Of a stretch of 23,402 bases of DNA, positions 1 to 4,691 are shown piece by piece. The notes below the pieces were generated by a model. That model saw only the letters and a program-made list of their open reading frames with translations, ran no database searches and was not told where the DNA came from. A program made the position numbers and the translations under genes. The stretch lies in the IMG/VR virus record IMGVR_UViG_3300042430_000035, positions 1 through 23,402 of that record; one strand, 5' to 3'. The DNA comes from a virus. Each line of letters begins with the position of its first letter. Position 1 is the first letter of the stretch.

Positions 1-144
1 GTTATGACTGCTGAACTGATGGCACAGATACAAGAAATGATTATGACAGGTATGACCAATGCTGAGATTATGGCAGCATTGCCAGGTATCACAGTAGAAG
101 ACATTGTGAAAGCGGCTGCAGAGGCAGCAAGAAACAACAACTAA
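1..144 (+). CDS. C-terminal part of an upstream gene, unknown function (partial)
   Basis: An open frame enters at the window edge and stops at TAA 142-144. It reads as a helical, Met- and Ala-rich peptide. The central run NAEIMAALPGITVEDIVKAA looks like a short helix-turn-helix-like or UBA-like helical hairpin, and the tail is polar (AARNNN). An ATG at 4-6 could start a 46-residue protein, but no upstream sequence is available to test for a ribosome binding site, so a longer gene is equally possible. It sits just before the scaffold gene, where phages usually carry the portal, the prohead protease or small core proteins. That position is the only functional hint, and I do not recognise the family. 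Confidence 0.5.
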   Translation, partial: VMTAELMAQIQEMIMTGMTNAEIMAALPGITVEDIVKAAAEAARNNN

Positions 145-154
145 GGAGCTGGTT

Positions 155-214
155 ATGATGAAAAAAGCAATGGGAAGAGGCCGTGGTCGTGGCAAGAAGC
201 CACCAAAGCGTTAA
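155..214 (+). CDS. 19-residue Gly/Arg/Lys-rich micro-ORF, or leader of the next gene
   Basis: ATG ATG at 155-160 follows a good AAGGAG Shine-Dalgarno at 143-148, which overlaps the preceding stop codon. The predicted peptide MMKKAMGRGRGRGKKPPKR is strongly basic, with alternating Gly-Arg and a KKPPKR end. Such peptides can bind nucleic acid, but no function is established. Its second half overlaps the next gene, which is read in another frame. Alternatively the start signal belongs to that next gene: losing one A from the A6 run at 161-166 would join ATG 155 directly to the long frame. Both readings are possible. Confidence 0.4.
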   Translation: MMKKAMGRGRGRGKKPPKR

Positions 215-533
215 TTGGCTTGAATACTTTGAGAGCATTCAACGAGAATGTCCTTGGAGTCTTCGTGCCTACCTACAGAACAAGATAGAAATCATAGAGT
301 GGAGCACAATCTCCAAGATACTGCCACTGGGATCACTTGATGCCAGAATGTATATTGTAGATTATCCTGATGTGGTTGTTGAAGGTATGGCACTTGAACT
401 AGACACTAATGATCAACTATCTGAATGGTTGTTTTCATATCCTGGCTATGGAGAGTTTGCAACACCAGTCAAGGTCCTGATCCAGCAGAATAGAAAGCAA
501 TTAAATGACTTAAGAAACCGTTTATCCCCGTGA
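183..533 (+). CDS. Small conserved-looking phage protein, unknown function
   Basis: A frame of about 116 residues ends at TGA 531-533. The body, from NWLEYFESIQRECPWS onward, is aromatic and acidic with good amino-acid balance and looks genuinely coding. The start is unclear. In this frame TGA codons at 156-158 and 159-161 close the upstream side, and the only starts are GTG 183 or GTG 189 (preceded by AAGAGG at 175-180). The codons before them (162-182) also read like protein (KKQWEEA), which hints that the natural N-terminus lies further upstream and is reached through a frameshift or slippage on the A6 run. The gene lies between an unknown upstream gene and the scaffold gene, so a head-assembly role is plausible but unproven. 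Confidence 0.6.
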   Translation: MVVARSHQSVNWLEYFESIQRECPWSLRAYLQNKIEIIEWSTISKILPLGSLDARMYIVDYPDVVVEGMALELDTNDQLSEWLFSYPGYGEFATPVKVLIQQNRKQLNDLRNRLSP

Positions 534-546
534 TTTTACTACACGG

Positions 547-555
547 CTATAAATA
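547..555 (+). promoter_or_regulatory. T4-type late promoter motif (CTATAAATA) before the head module
   Basis: CTATAAATA contains the full T4 late-promoter consensus TATAAATA (548-555). It lies in the 54-base gap between the stop at 533 and the scaffold start at 588, the only sizeable gap upstream of the head genes. No convincing -35 element is seen, as expected for late promoters. A small hairpin (CCGTG 528-532 with CACGG 542-546) directly precedes it. Transcription would begin shortly before the AAGGAGG ribosome binding site at 572-578. A host sigma-70 -10 element (TATAAA) is the alternative reading. Confidence 0.65.
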
Positions 556-587
556 TAACACTAAACACTCCAAGGAGGCGATGCACA

Positions 588-1268
588 ATGTCAGATAATA
601 CATTGGTAACAGACAACGCAACTGATGCGGCAACTGAACAAACTGAAAATCAGGCACAAGCGACAAAAACTTATAGTCAACAAGAAGTAGACAATATGAT
701 GGCCCGTATGAAAGGGTCGTTGGAAAAGAAACTCTTGAAACCCTATGAAGACTTAGGCGACCCTGCAGAACTTAGACAACTTCGTGAAGAAGCTGCCAAG
801 AAACAGCAAGCAGAAGCAATCAAGCGTGGGGAGTTTGAAAAGACACTACAAGAAATGGCCGCTAAAAAAGATGCTGAAATCTCAAAGAGAGATAGTGTCA
901 TTAAAGAATACAAAGTGAATGTGCCCATACTTTCAGCCGCTGCCAAATATAATGCGGTAAATGCTGAACAGGTCAAGGCTCTTCTTGCAACAAATGTAAG
1001 ACTTAATGAAGGTGGTGATGTAGAAGTAGTAGATGCAAAAGGCAGTGTTAGATACACAGACAAGGGCGAGGCTCTTGGTGTTGAAGACCTAGTGCGAGAA
1101 TTCTTAGATTCCAATCCGCATTTCAAACTGGCCAATCCTACAACTACAAATACCAAAAGTAATTTCTCTGGGGGACAAGGCAAAGTAGACATTAAATCAC
1201 TGGATATGAAAAATCCAGAACACCGTAAAATCTATGCGGATTACCGCAAGAAGAACGGAATAGCCTAA
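588..1268 (+). CDS. Capsid scaffolding protein
   Basis: This 226-residue protein guides assembly of the major capsid protein into a procapsid and is then lost or degraded. The sequence shows an acidic, disordered N-terminus (residues 1-30), then a long charged helical or coiled-coil stretch (about 30-110, rich in E, K, A and Q, including ELRQLREEAAKKQQAEA and RGEFEKTLQEM). A C-terminal region follows that resembles scaffolds of many marine phages (VDAKGSVRYTDKGEALGVEDL, then NPHF), ending in a basic helix (HRKIYADYRKKNGIA). The basic C-terminus fits the coat-binding element of known scaffolds. The start is supported by AAGGAGG at 572-578, nine bases before ATG. It lies directly upstream of the major capsid gene, the usual order. 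No protease motif is seen. Confidence 0.85.
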   Translation: MSDNTLVTDNATDAATEQTENQAQATKTYSQQEVDNMMARMKGSLEKKLLKPYEDLGDPAELRQLREEAAKKQQAEAIKRGEFEKTLQEMAAKKDAEISKRDSVIKEYKVNVPILSAAAKYNAVNAEQVKALLATNVRLNEGGDVEVVDAKGSVRYTDKGEALGVEDLVREFLDSNPHFKLANPTTTNTKSNFSGGQGKVDIKSLDMKNPEHRKIYADYRKKNGIA

Positions 1269-1292
1269 CAATCTAATTAAGGAGATATTATT

Positions 1293-2162
1293 ATGGCAGG
1301 TTCAACCACAAGCACACTAGACGACTTATTGCCGTCTATCGTTCAAGAAGCAATGTTCGTTGCTTCAGAAAGAAGTATTATGAGAGGTCTAGTTCGTAAC
1401 TATTCTTTGGCTCCAGGTCAAGGTAAAGTTGTGACAGTTCCAATCTACCCACAACAAACAGCAGCCGCTCTAACTGAAGGTGATGAGATTTCTAACACAG
1501 CAGTTAGCACATCACAAGGACAAATCACTATCAGCCCTAAGGCAATCCGCACAATGGTAACTGACTTATCAGTGGTTCAAAGTGCCAGCAATGTAGTTGC
1601 TGACTTGGGTCGTTTATTTGGTGAGGCAGTAGCCCGCAAGATGGACGCTGATCTAGGTGCTCTATTGGCAGGTTTCTCAACCAGCGTAACATTCACAAAT
1701 GATTACACAACCAACATTTCAGCCGCAGCTATCTTTGAAGCAGTGGCTAAACTCCGTGCTCAAGGTATTGGTATGGAAGGTATTGCCTGTGTTCTACACC
1801 CAGAAATTGCTTACACATTGAAGAAAGTATTGACCACTGGCGGAACCGTTGCGTTCACAGCAGGTGGCGGTGTTTCTGAAGTTAGCAATGAAGCAATGCG
1901 TATGGGCTACATTGGCCAGTTGGCTGGTGTTCCAATCTACGAAAGTGCAAACATTGCGTATGTAACTAACGCTGGCGACTTCCCAGGCGGTGTATTCCAC
2001 CGTGATGCATTGGGTCTTGCCCTAGTTGGTGATATCACAATTGAAACACAGCGTCGTGCCAGTTTCCTAGGCACTGATGTAGTTGCAAGTTGCCATTATG
2101 GTGTTGGTGAATTGTATGATGCTTATGGTATCTCATTGAAGTTTGACTCTGAATTGAGTTAA
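1293..2162 (+). CDS. Major capsid protein (HK97-type fold)
   Basis: This 289-residue protein forms the icosahedral head shell. It has the layout of a compact HK97-fold coat. There is an N-terminal helical arm (DDLLPSIVQEAMFVASE), an extended loop region (VVTVPIYPQQTAAALTEGDEI), a TDLSVVQSA spine-helix region with GEAVARKMDADLGALLAG, and a P-domain with the often seen IACVLHPEIAYTLKK and GQLAGVPIYES segments. The late GVFHRDALGLALVGDITIE and DVVASCHYGVGELYDAYG stretches resemble coat proteins of P22/N4-like and marine siphophages. The ATG at 1293 has AAGGAG at 1279-1284. Position after the scaffold and before the neck genes agrees. No large N-terminal delta domain is present, which fits the separate scaffold gene. 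Confidence 0.88.
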   Translation: MAGSTTSTLDDLLPSIVQEAMFVASERSIMRGLVRNYSLAPGQGKVVTVPIYPQQTAAALTEGDEISNTAVSTSQGQITISPKAIRTMVTDLSVVQSASNVVADLGRLFGEAVARKMDADLGALLAGFSTSVTFTNDYTTNISAAAIFEAVAKLRAQGIGMEGIACVLHPEIAYTLKKVLTTGGTVAFTAGGGVSEVSNEAMRMGYIGQLAGVPIYESANIAYVTNAGDFPGGVFHRDALGLALVGDITIETQRRASFLGTDVVASCHYGVGELYDAYGISLKFDSELS

Positions 2163-2174
2163 TAGGAGAATAGA

Positions 2175-2684
2175 ATGGCTTTCGTAACTGAAAATAGCAC
2201 GGTAATCAGTTTTGCTGAGTTCCAAGATGTGGTTGACAAAGACTCACGGTTGTTTGAAGCCAACGAAGGCCTTTCTGATGATGCAGTGGAGACACAGTTA
2301 GTAAGAGCAACGGAACGCATTTTATCCAAACTGCGTGCCAGTGCTTGGTGGAAATCATATTACACCAGGCGTGATCAAGCCACAGTATATAATACCGTGG
2401 CAGATATCCCTGCTGTCAATGCTAACAGGATCAAGGGTCGTGTAAACGACTTCACTGACCTATGTGTCTACACCGCACTTGCAGAATACATTCTACCTAG
2501 TATTGCAGACTTTGGCAACGAAGACAGTGCAGAACGCCAGAAGATGGCTTACTACATTCAACGAGCAGAAAGTTTATTTGGTGAACTTATCACAGCTGGT
2601 GATTGGTATGACTTTGACAATGACAACACTGTGGAGTCAGGAGAGAAGTCACCAGGCCAGTATAACATTAAGAGAGTAAGATGA
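2175..2684 (+). CDS. Head-tail connector (adaptor) protein
   Basis: A 169-residue, mostly helical protein lies directly after the capsid gene. The helices around AVETQLVRATERILSKLRASAWW, the DFTDLCVYTALAEYILPSIADFG stretch and the QKMAYYIQRAESLFGELITAG stretch resemble the gp6/gp15-type adaptors that sit under the portal ring and continue the neck channel. It ends with a polar tail (SPGQYNIKRVR). The start has AGGAGA at 2164-2169, five bases upstream of ATG. The stop overlaps the next start (ATGA, 2681-2684), so the two genes are translationally coupled. The assignment rests on fold type and position rather than a diagnostic motif. Confidence 0.65.
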   Translation: MAFVTENSTVISFAEFQDVVDKDSRLFEANEGLSDDAVETQLVRATERILSKLRASAWWKSYYTRRDQATVYNTVADIPAVNANRIKGRVNDFTDLCVYTALAEYILPSIADFGNEDSAERQKMAYYIQRAESLFGELITAGDWYDFDNDNTVESGEKSPGQYNIKRVR

Positions 2685-3073
2685 GAACAGATGTCATTGA
2701 TTATCTACAGACACAAAACTTTGGTACATTCATTGTCAGCACTGAATTGCCATTTAGTGAAAGTGGAGTCCCTCTATACATCAAGAACTTGAAAAAGGTC
2801 TATGTAGGAGTTGATCAATACATTGTTGAACCTATCATTACTACTCTAAGTGGTGTGAACATAACCAGAGACACAGTGGCCGTTACTGTTTATCTTGCTA
2901 ATGATGCAAAATCATTGACACCAAACTACGACGAAGTTGTTGGCCTCATAAGAGCTGCCAAGGACATATTACCAACTGCTGGCTATTCCAGTAGAGAAGT
3001 AGATGTTCAGACCAGTTTTGAAGCTGACAAACTTGTCACGCAAATAGAATTACGATTCATAAAACTAACATAA
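2681..3073 (+). CDS. Tail terminator / tail completion-like protein
   Basis: This 130-residue protein sits between the head-tail adaptor and the major tail protein, the place of lambda gpU or HK97-type tail terminators that cap the finished tail tube and join it to the neck. The sequence is alternating beta strands with one helix (DEVVGLIRAAKDILPTAGY), close to the alpha/beta layout and length of that family. Its start overlaps the upstream stop by four bases (ATGA). The gene ends eleven bases before the major tail protein. No signature motif is available, so a neighbouring minor-tail role is the alternative. Confidence 0.55.
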   Translation: MRTDVIDYLQTQNFGTFIVSTELPFSESGVPLYIKNLKKVYVGVDQYIVEPIITTLSGVNITRDTVAVTVYLANDAKSLTPNYDEVVGLIRAAKDILPTAGYSSREVDVQTSFEADKLVTQIELRFIKLT

Positions 3074-3083
3074 GGAGCCAATT

Positions 3084-3587
3084 ATGGCATATATCAGTCC
3101 AGGACCAGGCAGTGCTAATGCAATTTTATTGACATTAGATGTTGCCTCATCAGAAACAGATATCACACAAGCCTCAGCACTAACAGTGTCTGGTTTGCAA
3201 GATATCACAATTAACGCCGCTAACGATGTCTTTACTTGGAGTCAATTAGATTCCACAGCCAAGAAGCAGGTAGCAACAACCTCTACAAACTCAATCTCTA
3301 TGAACTTGGTAGTTGACGATGCAGTGTTCTTTGGAACTAACATCGCAGCGACTGCAACAGGAACCATTGCTGAGCAAGGTATTTTAGGCTGCAGTCGCAA
3401 CAAGACTCAGATTAACTTTATCTTGAAGTTTGTTGAAAGCACAAGTGGCCAAGCAACTGCTGACCGCTTTATCAAGGGTGTAGGTTACATCACTGGTCTA
3501 GCACCAACACTAAGTGCTGACAGCCCTGTGTGGGTAACTCCAGTAACTATTACAGTTGCTGGTGAATACACAGTAGCAGCGACCTAA
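3084..3587 (+). CDS. Major tail protein (tail tube)
   Basis: A 167-residue beta-rich protein with an AAGGAG ribosome binding site at 3072-3077. It begins with the MAYISPGPGSANAILL-type N-terminus seen in many siphophage tube proteins and runs in Thr/Ser/Ala-rich strands. The segment NDVFTWSQLDSTAKKQVATT, the glycine-poor core and the final strand VTPVTITVAGEYTVAAT fit a tail-tube subunit that polymerises around the tape measure. It lies between the terminator-like gene and the chaperone/tape-measure module. It is the last gene before a strong intrinsic terminator, so with the capsid gene it lies in the segment expected to be transcribed most. Length is slightly below the typical 170-250 residues. 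Confidence 0.8.
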   Translation: MAYISPGPGSANAILLTLDVASSETDITQASALTVSGLQDITINAANDVFTWSQLDSTAKKQVATTSTNSISMNLVVDDAVFFGTNIAATATGTIAEQGILGCSRNKTQINFILKFVESTSGQATADRFIKGVGYITGLAPTLSADSPVWVTPVTITVAGEYTVAAT

Positions 3588-3618
3588 TCCCAGCCTGGGA
3601 GCGAATCGCGTAAAGCGA
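3588..3618 (+). other. Two small hairpins upstream of the terminator
   Basis: Immediately after the major tail protein stop there are two short inverted repeats. TCCCA (3588-3592) pairs with TGGGA (3596-3600), and TCGC (3606-3609) pairs with GCGA (3615-3618). They precede the intrinsic terminator at 3622-3650, and the three stems could stack. They may protect the 3' end of an abundant mRNA. The function is inferred. Confidence 0.45.
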
Positions 3619-3621
3619 CTG

Positions 3622-3650
3622 AAAGGGGGTGTAAAAACCCCCTTTCTTTT
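3622..3650 (+). terminator. Intrinsic terminator after the major tail protein
   Basis: AAAGGGGGT (3622-3630) pairs perfectly with ACCCCCTTT (3637-3645) across a six-base loop, followed by CTTTT. The nine-pair GC-rich stem and T tract are textbook for a rho-independent terminator reading on the + strand. It separates the head/tube genes from the chaperone/tape-measure genes and would lower expression of the latter. Confidence 0.9.
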
Positions 3651-3657
3651 ATGACCA

Positions 3658-3665
3658 ACTAAATA
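3658..3665 (+). promoter_or_regulatory. Weak late-promoter-like motif ACTAAATA
   Basis: ACTAAATA matches six of eight positions of TATAAATA and lies eight bases after the terminator T tract, in the only gap available for restarting transcription of the chaperone/tape-measure module. The match is poor, so read-through of the terminator is a fair alternative. Confidence 0.3.
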
Positions 3666-3679
3666 CAAAAGGTAGATAT

Positions 3680-3853
3680 ATGGATGTATTAGATACAAAG
3701 ACAGACAAGCAACTGCTTGAAAGTCTCGTAGCAGAGATTGCCAAAGCCACTAATGAAATCAAGTGTGCTCGTGGCGACATAGATAAAGCACAGGGTCGTA
3801 TCAAGTTTATGCTTGTACTGGCTCATACACTGATTGAAAGACAAGGAGATTAA
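3680..3853 (+). CDS. Small helical protein, unknown function
   Basis: ATG 3680 opens a 57-residue frame ending at TAA 3851-3853. AAAAGG (3667-3672) stands seven bases upstream. The product begins MDVLDTKTDKQLLESL and is a single long charged helix (LVAEIAKATNEIKCARGDID) followed by a more hydrophobic helix (IKFMLVLAHTLIERQGD). It is three bases from the next gene, whose AAGGAG site (3843-3848) lies inside this gene's end. It therefore belongs to the tail chaperone operon. I do not recognise a family. A small tail assembly factor is possible from context only. Confidence 0.7.
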   Translation: MDVLDTKTDKQLLESLVAEIAKATNEIKCARGDIDKAQGRIKFMLVLAHTLIERQGD

Positions 3854-3856
3854 AAG

Positions 3857-4153
3857 ATGAAACTTTCACAAATCGCAGCAAAACCAAAACTAATTCCGTT
3901 CATTATTGACGATGAAGCCACCGTCAAAGAGTTTGGGGAGCCTGTTGAATTCTATTCTTGGGACCGCCAACCATTGGAAATGTTTATGAAACTGGCCAAT
4001 GCAGATCAACAGGATATGGCTTCAATGATTGGTCTGGTAAAGACCTTGATCCTAGACGAAGAAGGCAAAGAAATCATCAAAGGTGAGAATATGTTGCCCA
4101 GCACTCTATTGATCAAAGTGATAGGCAAAGTAGTAGAAACCTTGGGAAAGTAG
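3857..4153 (+). CDS. Tail assembly chaperone, short form (lambda gpG-like)
   Basis: The 98-residue product of the unshifted frame starts at ATG with AAGGAG at 3843-3848. Position between the major tail protein and the tape measure, small acidic-helical make-up (QPLEMFMKLANADQQDMASM, then a C-terminal hydrophobic helix TLLIKVIGKVVETLGK), and above all the frameshift signal at its last codons identify it as the gpG-type chaperone. Such proteins coat the tape measure and recruit tube subunits, and are absent from the finished tail. The frame ends TTG GGA AAG TAG, so most ribosomes release the short form and a minority shift to the -1 frame to make the G-T fusion. Confidence 0.82.
   Translation: MKLSQIAAKPKLIPFIIDDEATVKEFGEPVEFYSWDRQPLEMFMKLANADQQDMASMIGLVKTLILDEEGKEIIKGENMLPSTLLIKVIGKVVETLGK
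4144..4150 (+). promoter_or_regulatory. Programmed -1 ribosomal frameshift site, G GGA AAG
   Basis: The heptamer GGGAAAG is the same slippery sequence used by lambda genes G and T. It is in the correct phase for simultaneous slippage (G GGA AAG in the zero frame, then TAG at 4151-4153). Slipping back one base gives GGG AAA GTA and enters an open frame that runs to 4458. A weak downstream hairpin (AGTG/CACT near 4169-4182) may or may not help. Confidence 0.85.
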
Positions 4154-4458
4154 TAGGGCAAGAAGTTGAGTGGGATAGCACTGAAGTCAGTTTGATTATT
4201 ACACTCAACAACCTCGCCAAAGAATATGGGTTGTTGCCCAGCGAGGCCCTAAGCAGAGCAACAACATTTGATTTATATGTGCTGGATGTCAGCACAAGAT
4301 GGGTATCATACAGACAGGATATTGCAGAAGGTAAAATACAACCTAAAGCCAAGAAGCAGGATCTACAGTGGTATATGGACTTAGCCAGGAGAGAAGATAG
4401 TGAGCGTAAACGCAAAATTGCTGAAGAACACAATGACCAAAAGTCTACAGGATCTTGA
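4150..4458 (+). CDS. Frameshift extension of the tail assembly chaperone (lambda gpT-like domain)
   Basis: This -1 frame has no ATG start and no ribosome binding site of its own. Its first usable start codon is TTG 4192, well inside the open frame, so it is best read as the T part of a G-T fusion made by slippage at 4144-4150. The fusion would have 98 residues of G plus 102 of T, about 200 in all. The T part opens VVGQEVEWDSTEVSLI and continues with helices (NNLAKEYGLLPSEALSRAT; LQWYMDLARREDSERKRK), like T domains that bring soluble tube subunits to the tape-measure complex. It overlaps the start of the next gene (4400 or 4433). Confidence 0.8.
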   Translation, partial: VVGQEVEWDSTEVSLIITLNNLAKEYGLLPSEALSRATTFDLYVLDVSTRWVSYRQDIAEGKIQPKAKKQDLQWYMDLARREDSERKRKIAEEHNDQKSTGS

Positions 4459-4690
4459 AAAGAGAATAAGTGATATTCCCAAAGAAGCCTATGATTATTT
4501 TGTCAGCATCACCCCCAAAGACAAGGGCAACGCTCGCCGTAGCACACAGTTAAAAGGCTCAACTATTCACGCTAACTATGCCTATGCACAAAAGTTAGAT
4601 GAAGGAGCCAGTAAACAAGCACCCAAGGGTATGGTTGAACCAACTGGCAAGTTTATTGAGCGTATAACAAAAATAAAGACAAGGAAGTAA
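4400..4690 (+). CDS. HK97 gp10-like tail completion protein
   Basis: A protein of up to 96 residues ends two bases before the tape measure start codon. The middle carries the pattern typical of small gp10-type tail proteins: TPKDKGNARRSTQ, then NYAYAQKLDEGASKQAPKGM and a closing EPTGKFIERI helix. In that family they act at the head-tail junction. The start is GTG 4400, with AGGAGAG at 4387-4393 six bases upstream, or ATG 4433 with a weak site. GTG has the better signal, while the ATG product (85 residues, MTKSLQDLEKRI) looks more like family N-termini. It overlaps the T frame. Finding it after the chaperones rather than before the tube gene is a variation on the lambda order. Confidence 0.65.
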   Translation: MSVNAKLLKNTMTKSLQDLEKRISDIPKEAYDYFVSITPKDKGNARRSTQLKGSTIHANYAYAQKLDEGASKQAPKGMVEPTGKFIERITKIKTRK

Positions 4691-4691
4691 T

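Noticed and set aside
743-1192. Long minus-strand open frame opposite the scaffold gene
   Set aside because: It is antisense to a well-supported gene, Ser/Leu-rich as expected from the complement, and has no ribosome binding site. The same applies to the other minus-strand frames in the window.
4192-4458. Independent TTG-started gene after the chaperone
   Set aside because: There is no ribosome binding site, and the frame is open well upstream to the slippery heptamer, so it is a frameshift extension.
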